41,347 nucleotides of DNA from Streptomyces sp. S.PNR 29 (GCF_030386795.1 NZ_JANUQM010000024.1:1-41347), one strand, 5' to 3'. Shown: positions 10,001-18,232, counted from the stretch's first letter. The notes: a model not told the origin generated them from the sequence alone. Numbers and translations: made by a program.

Positions 10001-13000
10001 CCTCGGAGGCGACTCCGGTCTGGCCATGCGGCTCGCCGCCCGGGTCCGCGAGGAGTTCGGCGTCGAACTGAGCATGCGGCGCCTGTTCGGCGAGTCCACC
10101 CCCAGGGGCGTGGCCCGCATGCTCACGGCGAAGGCACGCCCCGTGCTGCAACCCGTCGACGACCCGGACGAGATCCCCGCCACCGCGGCCCAGCAGCGCG
10201 CCTGGGCGATGAGCCGGCTGACCGGCGACACCGCCGCCTACCAGTCGACCATCGCGCTGCGCCTGGGCGGCGATCTCGACACGGACGCGCTGCGCGCCGC
10301 GCTCGGCGACGTCGCCCGCCGCCACGACATCCTGCGCACCACCTTCGCCCGCGTGGGCGGCGACCTGCACCAGCACATCCTGGACGCCGACGCCGCCCGG
10401 CCCGAACCGGCCGTCACCCCCACCACCGAGGAGGAACTGCCCGGCCTGCTCGCCGAGCACGCCACGGCCGGCTTCGACCTCTCCCGCGAACTGCCCTGGA
10501 AGCAGCACCTGTTCCGCCTCGGTGACACCGACCACGTCCTGCTGCTCGTGGTGCACCGGATCGCCGCCGACGACGCCTCCCTCGACATCCTCGTACGGGA
10601 CCTGGCGGCCGCCTACCGTGCGCGGCGTGAGGGCCGGGCCCCCGAACGGGCGCCGCTGCCCCTGCAGTTCTCCGACTACGCGCTGTGGGAGCGGGAACTG
10701 CTGTGCGGTGAACAGGACCCCGACAGCCTGGTCAGCGACCAGCTCGCCTACTGGAAGGACACCCTCGCCGAGGCCCCCGTCGAGCTCCCCCTGCCCACCG
10801 ACCGGCCCCGGCCGGTCCTGGCCTCCCACCGCGCGGACTCCGTGCCGGTACGGCTCGACCCCGACACACACCGGCGGCTGATGGCCGCGGCCGGAACCGA
10901 CGGCACGACCGCCGCCATGCTGGTGCACGCCGCGCTCGCGCTGCTGCTCACCCGCCTCGGCGCCGGCACCGACATCACGCTCGGCACCCTCCTGCCGCGC
11001 CGGGACACCGAGGGCGACCTCGAAGGCGCGGTGGGGCCCTTCGCCGGACCGCTCGTCCTGCGCACCGACACCTCCGGCGACCCCACCTTCCTCGAACTCC
11101 TCGACCGGGTCCGGGAAACCGTCCAGGACGCACAGGGCTACGAGGACGTGCCGTTCGAACGCCTGGTGGACGTCCTCGCGCCGCCCGCCTCCGCGGCCCG
11201 GCACCCTCTCTTCCAGGTCGGGCTGGACGTGCACGACGACCGCACCGAGGAGTGGGACGCGTCGGAACTGCCCGGCCTGCACACCACCCGGCTGGACACG
11301 GGCGCCACCACCACGGAACTCGACCTGTCCTTCCGGCTGACCGAACGGCACCGGCCCGACGGCGACCCCGACGGCATCGACGGACACCTCCGCTACGCCA
11401 CCGAGCTGTTCGACGCGTCGACCGTCACCGCGCTCACCGAGCGGCTCGTACGGGTCCTGGAGCAGGCGGCGGCCGACCCGGAGACACCCCTCGGCCGCTT
11501 CGACGTCCTCCTCGGCGAGGACGAACTGCGGCAGGTGCTGGAGACCGGCCACGGCACCGAGGCAGAACTCCCCGGCCGTACCGTCCTCGGGCTGCTGGCC
11601 GAGCGGACGGCCCAGAGCCCCGACGCGGTCGCCGTCACCGACGACGACGGCACCCTCACCTACGGCGAACTCTCCGCCGCCTCCGCCCGTCTGGCCCATC
11701 GCCTGGCCCGGCAGGGCATCGGAGCGGAGGACACCGTCGCCGTGGCGGTGCCGCCCGGCACCGGCCAGGTGACCGCCCTGCTCGGCGTCCTCAAAGCCGG
11801 CGCCGCCTGCCTCCTCGCCGACCCGGAACACCCGTTGCGGGACGCGGAGTCCGCCCTGCCCGGCACCGGCCCCGCCGCCGTCGTCGGTACCACGGCCACC
11901 CCGGCCCTGCTGCCGGAGGACACCACGGTTCCGCTGCTGACCCTGGACGCCGCCGCCCCGGTGGACGACACGGCGCCGAAGCCGGCGCCCCTCACGCCGC
12001 CGAAGCCCGGACAGGCCGCGCTCGTGCTCGGCACCGGCAGCCCCGCCGGCACCGTCGTCGAACACCGCACCCTGCTCAACCACACCGCGTACCGCATGCA
12101 GACCGTCCTCCCGGGCCGCCCCGCCGACCTGGACACGCGGGCACCCGCCGCAGCCCAGGTGACCCGGCTCCTCGCGGCGCTGTGCGCCGGCGCCGGCGTA
12201 CGCTACGGCGGGCCCGGCACGGAGGCCGGCGGCGCGGGCCGGCCGCAGCTCATGCTGCTGGGCGGCGGCGGTGACGGCGGACCGGCCCGGTTCGACCTCC
12301 CGCCGGACGCCGCCCCGGCGAACGGCGCCGGCGCCCCGGTGACCCGCCTCGGGCTCCCGCCGGACGCCGTCCCGGTCAGCGCCCACGCCACCCCGGAGAC
12401 CGCCGGGACCTGGCTCGACCTGCGCGTCCGGCCGGGCGAGGCGCCGTCCGCGGAACCGGTGTGGAACACCCGCGCCTACGTACTGGACGACTTCCTGCGC
12501 CCCGTACCCCAGGGAGCCGTCGGCGACCTGTACGTCGCCGGAGCCGCCCTGGCCCGCGGATACGCGGGCGTCCCCGGCGCGACCGGCGAACGCTTCGTCG
12601 CCTGCCCCTACGGACCCGAGGGCGAGAGGATGCTGCACACCGGCCGGCGCGCCAAGCGCACCCCCGCCGGGCTGCTCCTGGTCCGGGACGACGGCCCCGG
12701 CCGGATCAGCGGCACCCGCCGCGCCGGCCGCGGCACCGGCGACCTCGGCGTGCTGCTGCGGCTGCGCACCGAAGGCACCCGGCCCCCGCTGTTCTGCGTC
12801 CATCCCGCCATGGGCCTCGCCTGGGGCTACCGCTCCCTGCTGCGGCACCTGCCGACGGACCTGCCGGTCTACGGGCTGCAGGCCCGCGGCCTGGCCGGAC
12901 CGGAACCCATGCCGCGCAGCTTCGACGAGATGGTCACCGACTACCTGCTGCAGATCCGGACCGTCCAGCCCACCGGCCCCTACCAGCTCATCGGATCCTC

Positions 13001-13511
13001 CTTCGGCGGACTGCTCGCCCAGTCCATCGCCACACGCCTGCGCGAGCAGGACGAGGACGTGGCGCTGCTCGGCATCCTCGACGCCTACCCCGGAGGCGTC
13101 GGCCGGTTCGTCACCTCCGAGGAACGCCCGCCGTCCGACGGCGACGGCCCGGACGTGCCCGACGACCGCGCACGCGCCATGCCGGCCGACATCGAGGCCG
13201 TCCGCATGGGCGTCGACGACCGCCTCCGCAAGAACATGGAGAAGGTCATCCGCAACGCCGCCGACTTCGCCCCCGACCACACCCCGCCGCACTACCCGGG
13301 CGACCTCCTGCTGTTCGTCGCCACCGAGGACCGGCCCGAGGAACTGCCGGTGCCGGCCGCGATCGACAGCTGGCGGCCCTACATCGCCGGGGACATCCAC
13401 GCCCACGAACTCGCCGTCGGGCACTACGACATCTTCCAGCCGGAACCCTCCGCACAGATCGGGCGGGTCATCACCGCCGCACTCGACGGGACGGAGCCGG
13501 CCGATGCCTGA
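7038..13511 (+). CDS. Terminal NRPS, C-A-T-X-A*-TE, with P450-recruiting X-domain
   Basis: This 2157-residue protein starts at ATG 7038 behind a GGAGAAGGAG ribosome site. Domains: C (SPLQEG near 11, HHILMDG 144-150, the type that accepts a D-residue donor), A (YTSGSTG from 608, NTYGPTE, NGKVDRA at 937), T (GGDS, Ser 993), then a C-fold domain (about 1045-1480) whose active site reads HRIAADD (1173-1179). His-to-Arg and Gly-to-Asp at these positions define the X-domain of glycopeptide synthetases, which does not condense but recruits Oxy P450s. Next is an eroded A domain with no carrier (about 1510-1895), then a thioesterase (from 1915; GSSFG with Ser 1988, Asp 2015, His 2129). GrsA-style code of the real A domain: D-A-L-V-V-G-T-V-I; I cannot assign its substrate. 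It adds the last residue and releases the chain. Its stop overlaps the first P450 start by 8 bases. Confidence 0.95.
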   Translation: MTRSLVEDVWPLSPLQEGLLFHAALADEGPDVYTVQSALDIDGPLDAARLRASWEALVARHTALRACFRPVSGAQLVQVVLREVTVPWREEDVSGLTAAEAEEELRRLAESETAQRFDTAVPPLMRLLLVRLGEDRHRLVMTFHHILMDGWSMPVLLGELSEVYAAGGDASGLKRAASYGSYVAWLNRQDKEAAREAWRTELAGTDEPTLVAKADPTRLPVLPERIVADLPEELTASLAGLARRLGVTMNTVVQGAWALVLARLAGRADVVFGSTAAGRPADLPGVESMVGLLINTLPVRVRLDGGHTVAEMLTALQEHHARLIGHQHVGLLEIQKIAGPGSVFDTLVLYESFPHPPEGAGTPGALTMRPSGMAQDASHYPLTLVVTPGTRLHCKLDYRPDLFDDDTARAVFARVVRVLEQMAADPQRRVADIDLLDSEERSLLVDAWNDTGRSVPPGTLVDAVQSWAARTPRTVAVRCGDEELSYGALDERAGRLAGYLTGLGVGRETRVGLCLPRGADMVVALLAVWKAQGAFVPLDPRHPSDRLGYMIDDSEAAVVLGTAETLDGVPLGTAQAVLLDKAEQALADRPAEAPHASLEPDQLAYVIYTSGSTGRPKGVAVAHRSVANLAEAMRPVLDVSEGVTALQFASFSFDAAVLDVATTLAAGGTLAIATEDERTDTPALTRMISSAGVSAASVVPSLLTELDPDDVPGVRTWVLGAELLTADLAARWTGRARVSNTYGPTETTVIATATPLDGPIAPGDQPPPIGRPVGNTRVYVLDAFLKPVPAGVTGEVYVAGTGVARGYTGRPGQTAERFVACPFADGSRMYRSGDLAHWTPDGLLRFDGRADTQVKIRGFRIEPGEIEAVLTAHPAVRQAAVVAREDRPGDRRLTAYVVPSDPEADLADVREHAARSLPDYMVPSAVTLLDALPLTRNGKVDRAALPAPDFSGRVSDVAPQGETEEKLCALFADILGLERVGADDNFFDLGGDSGLAMRLAARVREEFGVELSMRRLFGESTPRGVARMLTAKARPVLQPVDDPDEIPATAAQQRAWAMSRLTGDTAAYQSTIALRLGGDLDTDALRAALGDVARRHDILRTTFARVGGDLHQHILDADAARPEPAVTPTTEEELPGLLAEHATAGFDLSRELPWKQHLFRLGDTDHVLLLVVHRIAADDASLDILVRDLAAAYRARREGRAPERAPLPLQFSDYALWERELLCGEQDPDSLVSDQLAYWKDTLAEAPVELPLPTDRPRPVLASHRADSVPVRLDPDTHRRLMAAAGTDGTTAAMLVHAALALLLTRLGAGTDITLGTLLPRRDTEGDLEGAVGPFAGPLVLRTDTSGDPTFLELLDRVRETVQDAQGYEDVPFERLVDVLAPPASAARHPLFQVGLDVHDDRTEEWDASELPGLHTTRLDTGATTTELDLSFRLTERHRPDGDPDGIDGHLRYATELFDASTVTALTERLVRVLEQAAADPETPLGRFDVLLGEDELRQVLETGHGTEAELPGRTVLGLLAERTAQSPDAVAVTDDDGTLTYGELSAASARLAHRLARQGIGAEDTVAVAVPPGTGQVTALLGVLKAGAACLLADPEHPLRDAESALPGTGPAAVVGTTATPALLPEDTTVPLLTLDAAAPVDDTAPKPAPLTPPKPGQAALVLGTGSPAGTVVEHRTLLNHTAYRMQTVLPGRPADLDTRAPAAAQVTRLLAALCAGAGVRYGGPGTEAGGAGRPQLMLLGGGGDGGPARFDLPPDAAPANGAGAPVTRLGLPPDAVPVSAHATPETAGTWLDLRVRPGEAPSAEPVWNTRAYVLDDFLRPVPQGAVGDLYVAGAALARGYAGVPGATGERFVACPYGPEGERMLHTGRRAKRTPAGLLLVRDDGPGRISGTRRAGRGTGDLGVLLRLRTEGTRPPLFCVHPAMGLAWGYRSLLRHLPTDLPVYGLQARGLAGPEPMPRSFDEMVTDYLLQIRTVQPTGPYQLIGSSFGGLLAQSIATRLREQDEDVALLGILDAYPGGVGRFVTSEERPPSDGDGPDVPDDRARAMPADIEAVRMGVDDRLRKNMEKVIRNAADFAPDHTPPHYPGDLLLFVATEDRPEELPVPAAIDSWRPYIAGDIHAHELAVGHYDIFQPEPSAQIGRVITAALDGTEPADA
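10170..11480 (+). other. X-domain (inactive condensation fold) within terminal NRPS
   Basis: The segment keeps the condensation fold (AAQQRAW at its start, DVPFERLVD and HPLFQVGLD late), but the active-site HHxxxDG is HRIAADD at bases 10554-10574. In glycopeptide antibiotic NRPSs this substitution marks the X-domain that tethers the cross-linking P450s to the carrier-bound peptide. Here it directly follows the carrier of the last elongation module, the position known from those systems. Boundaries are approximate. Confidence 0.85.
11565..12725 (+). other. Decayed adenylation domain (A*) between X-domain and thioesterase
   Basis: The N-terminal A-domain signature survives (ERTAQSPDAVAV, LTYGELSAAS) and so does a later block (RAYVLDDFLRPVP, GERFVACPYGPEGERM). 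The nucleotide-binding loop YTSGSTGRPKG has become LGTGSPAGTVVEH, the NxYGPTE block is absent, RTGD is HTGR, and the catalytic NGKVDRA lysine block is missing, as is any carrier domain. It cannot be a working A domain. I read it as the remnant of an extra module whose C domain became or resembles the X-domain. Confidence 0.8.
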
Positions 13512-14712
13512 CCAGCGCACACCAGCGGAGCAGCCCCCCGGCACCCGGGACGTTCCCGTCCACGAGCGCCGCGACGGGATCGACCCCCTGCCCGAACTGG
13601 GCCTGATGAGCCGGCAGACCCCGCTCGTCCTGATCGACGCGGCCAACACCGCCGAGCGCACCTGGCTCGCCGTCGGCCCCGACACGGTGCGCGCGGTACT
13701 CGGCGACGCGGAACGCTTCAGCACCCGGCCTCCCGCGGACACCGAAGCCGACTCCCGGCGCCTGATCCAGGAGGGCAACCTGCTCCAGTACGACCCGCCC
13801 GAGCACACCAGGCTGCGCAAGATGCAGGCACCGGAGTTCACCCAGCGCCGGATGCGCCGCCTGGAGCCCCTGGTCGAGAAGATCGTGGACGACCACCTGG
13901 ACGCCCTGGAACGCGCCGGGCAACCCGCCGACCTCGTCCGGCACTTCGCCCAGCCCATCCCGGCCCTCGTCGGCTGCGTGCTGCTCGGCATCCCCCGCGA
14001 CGACCACGCCGAACTGGCCCGCAACCTCGACCTCAGCCGCAGCGACAACCGCCCCAGGGAACAGCGGATGGCGGCCGGCAAGGCCTACATGGCCTACCTG
14101 ATCAAGTTCGCCAGGAGCCGGCGCCGGCACCGCGGTGACGACCTGATCAGCGCGCTCATCCACGACCACGGCATGGACATGAGCGACGCCGAGCTGGCGG
14201 GAACCGTGGCCACCCTGCTGGCCCCCGCGATCCTGAACGTCACCGGAACCCTGTCGCTCGGCGTCCTCGCCCTGCTCCAGCACCCCGACCAGCTCGCCCT
14301 GCTGCGGGAGCGGGACGACCTCGTCGACCGGGCGGTGGAGGAGATGCTCCGCTACACCTCGGTCGTCTCGACCGCCTCGCCGCGCACCGCCCTGGTGGAC
14401 GTGCCGCTGGCCGGGGAGGTCGTCAAGGCCGGTGACGTGGTGCTGTGCTCGCTGCTCGGGGCCAACCGGTCCGGGTGCCCGCACGCCGAGGACGCCTTCG
14501 ACATCACCCGGGAGAACGCGGGCCACGTGGCCTTCGGGCACGGCATCCACCACTGCCTCGGCGCGCCGCTGTCCAGGCTCACCCTGCGGACCGCCGTCCA
14601 CGCGCTGCTGCACCGCTTCCCCGGGCTGCGGTTGGCGGTGCCCGTGGAGGACCTGCGCTACAAGTCACCGTCCGGCATCTACGGCGTGGAAACACTGCCG
14701 GTGGCCTGGTAG
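13504..14712 (+). CDS. Cytochrome P450, glycopeptide Oxy-like (first)
   Basis: This 402-residue soluble P450 shows the haem ligand loop FGHGIHHCLG (Cys 351) and the K-helix ExxR (Glu 280, Arg 283). PRDD sits at 164-167, a motif conserved in the Oxy P450s that dock on the X-domain. Its predicted job is an oxidative aryl-aryl or aryl-ether cross-link on the carrier-bound peptide. The I-helix is unusual: the segment around 240-248 reads APAILNVTG, so the usual acid is Leu and the usual Thr is Asn. Loss of that Thr is known in phenol-coupling P450s; loss of the acid as well is less usual. The ATG lies inside the end of the NRPS gene (8-base overlap), so translation is probably coupled. It is clearly paralogous to the next gene. 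Confidence 0.9.
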   Translation: MPDQRTPAEQPPGTRDVPVHERRDGIDPLPELGLMSRQTPLVLIDAANTAERTWLAVGPDTVRAVLGDAERFSTRPPADTEADSRRLIQEGNLLQYDPPEHTRLRKMQAPEFTQRRMRRLEPLVEKIVDDHLDALERAGQPADLVRHFAQPIPALVGCVLLGIPRDDHAELARNLDLSRSDNRPREQRMAAGKAYMAYLIKFARSRRRHRGDDLISALIHDHGMDMSDAELAGTVATLLAPAILNVTGTLSLGVLALLQHPDQLALLRERDDLVDRAVEEMLRYTSVVSTASPRTALVDVPLAGEVVKAGDVVLCSLLGANRSGCPHAEDAFDITRENAGHVAFGHGIHHCLGAPLSRLTLRTAVHALLHRFPGLRLAVPVEDLRYKSPSGIYGVETLPVAW

Positions 14713-14724
14713 GAGGCGGCAGCC

Positions 14725-15927
14725 ATGGCCGACGACACACAGTCCCCGCCCGTCCACATCCGCCGCACCGGCTTCGACCCGGCGGACGAGCTGCGCCGCC
14801 TGACCGCCGGGCGGCCCGTAACCCGGATCGACGGCGACCCGGGGGCCGACGGCCGGCCCGTCTGGCTCGTCACCGGCTACCACGAGGTGCGCCAGGTCCT
14901 CGGCGACCACGTCCGCTTCTCCACCCGTCGCCGGTTCGGCACCCGCACCGGGGCTTCAGGCGACGACTGGCGGCCGGACGAGGCGATCGGCCAGCTCATG
15001 GACTACGACCCGCCCGAGCACACCCGGCTGCGCAAGATGCTCACCGCCGAGTTCACCCAGCGGCGCACCCGCCGGCTCGAACCCCGGATCCAGGCCATCG
15101 TGCACGAACGCCTCGACGCCATGGAACGCGTCGGGCCGCCCGCCGACCTGGTGCGGCACTTCGCCGACCCCGTCCCCGGACCGGTGCTCTGCGAGCTCAT
15201 CGGGGTGCCCCGCGACGACCAGGCCGACTTCCTGCGCCGCTGCCACGCCCACCTCGCGACCGCGGGCCGCCAGGAACGCGCCGCGGCCGGGACCGCCTTC
15301 ACCCGCTACCTCAGCGCGCTGATCACCCGCGCCCGCAAGAACCCCGACGACGGCTTCCTCGGCATGCTCGTACGCGACTACGGCGACGAGTTCACCGACA
15401 AGGAGCTGCGCGGCATCTGCGTCCTCCTCATGCTCGCCGGCCTCGACAACATCTCCGGCATGATCGGCCTCGGCACGCTGGCCCTGCTCCAGCACCCCGA
15501 CCAGCTGGAGCGGCTGCGCGCCGAACCGGCGGAACTGGACCGCGCCCTCGACGAACTCCTGCGCTACCTGTCCGTGCCGCACGCCCCCACCCCGCGCACG
15601 GCCCTGGAGGACGTGACGGTCGGCGGGCAGCTCGTCCGGGCCGGGGAGACCGTCGTCTGCTCCATCCCCCTGGCCAACCGCGACCCGGCGCTCACCGAGG
15701 AGCCGGATCGCCTCGACCTCGCACGCGACCCCGTGGCCCATGTCGCCTTCGGCCACGGCGTCCACCACTGCCTGGGCGCGGCACTGGCCCGGCTGGAGCT
15801 GCGGATCGCCTTCACGGCACTGCTCGACCGCTTCCCCCGGCTGCGCCTCGACATCCCGGCCCAGGACGTGCCCTTCCGGGTGCTGTCGACCGCGTACGGC
15901 GTGCTGCGCCTGCCGGTGACCTGGTGA
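14725..15927 (+). CDS. Cytochrome P450, glycopeptide Oxy-like (second)
   Basis: This is a 400-residue P450 with haem loop FGHGVHHCLG (Cys 349), ExxR at Glu 277/Arg 280, and PRDD at 162-165. The I-helix reads AGLDNISG (238-245): the acid Asp is kept, but Asn replaces the catalytic Thr, as in phenol-coupling Oxy enzymes. The start follows a GGAGGCGG ribosome site 12 bases after the previous stop. With the X-domain in the same operon, a cross-linking role on the carrier-bound peptide is the likeliest function. Two P450s suggest up to two cross-links, though one could instead hydroxylate. The two P450s share long runs (YDPPEHTRLRKM, EFTQRR), pointing to duplication. Confidence 0.9.
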   Translation: MADDTQSPPVHIRRTGFDPADELRRLTAGRPVTRIDGDPGADGRPVWLVTGYHEVRQVLGDHVRFSTRRRFGTRTGASGDDWRPDEAIGQLMDYDPPEHTRLRKMLTAEFTQRRTRRLEPRIQAIVHERLDAMERVGPPADLVRHFADPVPGPVLCELIGVPRDDQADFLRRCHAHLATAGRQERAAAGTAFTRYLSALITRARKNPDDGFLGMLVRDYGDEFTDKELRGICVLLMLAGLDNISGMIGLGTLALLQHPDQLERLRAEPAELDRALDELLRYLSVPHAPTPRTALEDVTVGGQLVRAGETVVCSIPLANRDPALTEEPDRLDLARDPVAHVAFGHGVHHCLGAALARLELRIAFTALLDRFPRLRLDIPAQDVPFRVLSTAYGVLRLPVTW

Positions 15928-15961
15928 ACGACCGACAACCTTTCCGAGATTGGGGTGGGAC

Positions 15962-17551
15962 ATGACGCACACCGACATACCCGGGGCCGGGGGCACGGCC
16001 ACCGTGCGCAACGTCGTGATCGTGGGCGGCGGCACGGCGGGCTGGATGACGGCCGCCTACCTGACCGCCGCCTTCGGCGACCGGGTGACCGTCACGCTCG
16101 TGGAGTCCGCGGACGTCGGCACCATCGGCGTCGGCGAGGCGACCTTCAGCGACATCCGGCACTTCTTCGAGTTCCTCGGCCTCGCCGAGCGGGACTGGAT
16201 GCCCGCGTGCAACGCGACGTACAAGCTCGCCGTCCGCTTCGAGAACTGGCGGGAGCCCGGCCACCACTTCTACCACCCCTTCGAGCAGCTGCGGTCCGTC
16301 AAGGGCTTCCCGCTCACCGACTGGTGGCTGCGCCACCCCACCACCGACCGGTTCGACGTGGACTGCTTCGTCATGGCCTCGCTGTGCGACGCCGGACGCA
16401 GCCCGCGGTACCTCGACGGAGGCCTGCTGGAACAGGAGTTCGTCGAGTCCGACGACCTGCCGTCCACGATCGCCGAGTACCAGGGCGCCCAGTTCCCCTA
16501 CGCCTACCACTTCGAGGCGCATCTGCTGGCCAAGTACCTCACCAGGTACGCCACCGCCCGGGGAGTGCGGCACGTCGTCGACACCGTGCAGGACGTCGGC
16601 CTGGACGAGCGCGGCTGGGTGACGCATGTGCAGACCGCCGAGCACGGGCGCGTCGACGGCGACCTCTTCGTCGACTGCACCGGGTTCCGGGCGCTGCTGC
16701 TCAACAAGGCGCTCGGCGAGCCCTTCGTGTCGTACCAGGACACCCTGCCCAACGACAGCGCGGTCGCGCTGCAGGTCCCCATGGACATGGACAAGGACCC
16801 GATCCGGCCGTGCACCACCGCCACCGCGCAGGACGCCGGGTGGATCTGGACGATCCCGCTGGTCAGCCGGATCGGCACCGGCTACGTCTACGCCCGCGAC
16901 TACCTCGAACCCGAGGAGGCCGAGCGCACCCTGCGTGACTTCGTCGGCCCCGCGGCGGTCGACGTGCCCGCCAACCACATCAGGATGCGCATCGGACGCA
17001 GCCGCCGCGCCTGGGTCAACAACTGCGTGGCCGTCGGGCTCGCCGGCGGCTTCGTCGAGCCCCTGGAGTCGACCGGCATCTTCTTCATCCACTACGCGAT
17101 CGAGCAGCTGGTCAAGTACTACCCGGCGGCCGACTGGGACGCCTCGCTGCGCGACCAGTACAACAGCTCGATGGCGCACGTCATGGACGGCGTACGGGAG
17201 TTCCTCGTGCTGCACTACCGGGGCGCGAAGCGGGCCGACAACCAGTACTGGCGCGACACCAAGACCCGTACCGTGCCCGACGCCCTCGCCGAGCGGCTCG
17301 AACTGTGGCAGAGCAAGGTGCCCGACGCGAACACCGTGTACCCCCGCTACCACGGCCTGCCGCCGTACTCCTACAACTGCATCCTGCTCGGCACCGGCGG
17401 CATCGACGTCAAGCCGTCGCCCGCGATCGACCTCACCGACGAGAAGGACGCCCTCGCCGAGTTCCAGGCGATCCGTGACAAGGCACGGGCCCTGGTGGGG
17501 AGCCTGCCGACGCAGAACGAGTACTTCAAGAAGATGCGAGAGGGGCTCTGA
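15962..17551 (+). CDS. FAD-dependent halogenase, tryptophan-halogenase family
   Basis: The 529-residue protein has the FAD motif GGGTAGW (22-28), the halogenase hallmark WIWTIP (294-299), the catalytic lysine equivalent of PrnA Lys79 (YKLAVRF, Lys 88) and the glutamate in PLESTG (Glu 369). It therefore looks active. It would use FADH2, oxygen and chloride or bromide to halogenate an aromatic ring, either a free amino acid or a carrier-bound residue. Classic glycopeptide clusters use a different phenol-halogenase subfamily, so the indole-type family here is notable. ATG 15962 is preferred over the in-frame TTG 15950 because GGGGTGGG lies just upstream of the ATG. The following gene is its reductase partner. 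Confidence 0.92.
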   Translation: MTHTDIPGAGGTATVRNVVIVGGGTAGWMTAAYLTAAFGDRVTVTLVESADVGTIGVGEATFSDIRHFFEFLGLAERDWMPACNATYKLAVRFENWREPGHHFYHPFEQLRSVKGFPLTDWWLRHPTTDRFDVDCFVMASLCDAGRSPRYLDGGLLEQEFVESDDLPSTIAEYQGAQFPYAYHFEAHLLAKYLTRYATARGVRHVVDTVQDVGLDERGWVTHVQTAEHGRVDGDLFVDCTGFRALLLNKALGEPFVSYQDTLPNDSAVALQVPMDMDKDPIRPCTTATAQDAGWIWTIPLVSRIGTGYVYARDYLEPEEAERTLRDFVGPAAVDVPANHIRMRIGRSRRAWVNNCVAVGLAGGFVEPLESTGIFFIHYAIEQLVKYYPAADWDASLRDQYNSSMAHVMDGVREFLVLHYRGAKRADNQYWRDTKTRTVPDALAERLELWQSKVPDANTVYPRYHGLPPYSYNCILLGTGGIDVKPSPAIDLTDEKDALAEFQAIRDKARALVGSLPTQNEYFKKMREGL

Positions 17552-17560
17552 GCGGGACCC

Positions 17561-18139
17561 ATGAACGAGCGGGAGAGGTACCGGCCGCCGGCGCACAGCG
17601 GTCCGACGCTCGCGGACGACGCGTTCCGCGACATGATGGCGGCGTTCCCGACCGGTGTGTCCGTGGTGACCGCCCGGTCCGGCGACGCCCGCCCCTGGGG
17701 CATGACCTGCTCCTCGCTGTGCAGCCTCAGCGTCGATCCACCGACCCTGCTGGTCTGCCTGCGGACCCAGAGCCCGACCCTGCGGGCCGTCCTCGCCAGC
17801 GGCGCGTTCGCGGTGAACCTGCTGCACGGCGAGTCCGAGTGGGTCGCCGCCCTGTTCGCCTCCGGCGCGCCCGACCGGTTCGACCGGGTGGCGTGGCGGC
17901 CGTCCCGCCTCACCCGCAGCCCGGCGCTGATCGAGGCCGCGCACGCCGTCGCCGAGTGCGCCGTGGAACGCACCCACGGCGCCGGCGACCACATGATCGT
18001 GGTCGGGGCCGTGCGTGCCGTGGACCATCTGGACCACGACAGCGCGCTGCTGTACGGCTTCCGCCGGTACGGAGAACTGCCCCGGCCGGTACCGGCCGGG
18101 GCGGGCGAGCCCGGCAGCAGCGGCCCCGAACACACCTGA
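17561..18139 (+). CDS. Flavin reductase (halogenase partner)
   Basis: This 192-residue protein belongs to the short FMN/FAD-binding split-barrel flavin reductases: AAFPTGVSVVTA near the N-terminus, then MTCSSLCSLSVDPPTLLVCL and FAVNLLHGES. Such enzymes use NAD(P)H to make free reduced flavin for two-component monooxygenases and halogenases. It starts 10 bases after the halogenase stop, so it most likely supplies FADH2 to that enzyme. It is the last gene of the NRPS operon; a GC-rich hairpin follows 69 bases downstream. Confidence 0.9.
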   Translation: MNERERYRPPAHSGPTLADDAFRDMMAAFPTGVSVVTARSGDARPWGMTCSSLCSLSVDPPTLLVCLRTQSPTLRAVLASGAFAVNLLHGESEWVAALFASGAPDRFDRVAWRPSRLTRSPALIEAAHAVAECAVERTHGAGDHMIVVGAVRAVDHLDHDSALLYGFRRYGELPRPVPAGAGEPGSSGPEHT

Positions 18140-18207
18140 GTCACTCCTGGCACGTCCCTGAGGTGCGGGGACGCACCAGGAGTCCAGTCGAACACCCGAC
18201 CGAAACT

Positions 18208-18232
18208 GCCGCGCCGCCCCAGGCGGCGCGGC
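18208..18232 (+). terminator. Hairpin ending the NRPS operon
   Basis: A perfect 11-bp GC stem (18208-18218 with 18222-18232) and a 3-base loop lie downstream of the flavin reductase gene. There is no clear T-tract, which is common for Streptomyces terminators. Confidence 0.65.

Noticed and set aside
15950..15961. TTG 15950 as halogenase start
   Set aside because: The codon lies within the likely ribosome-binding stretch of ATG 15962.
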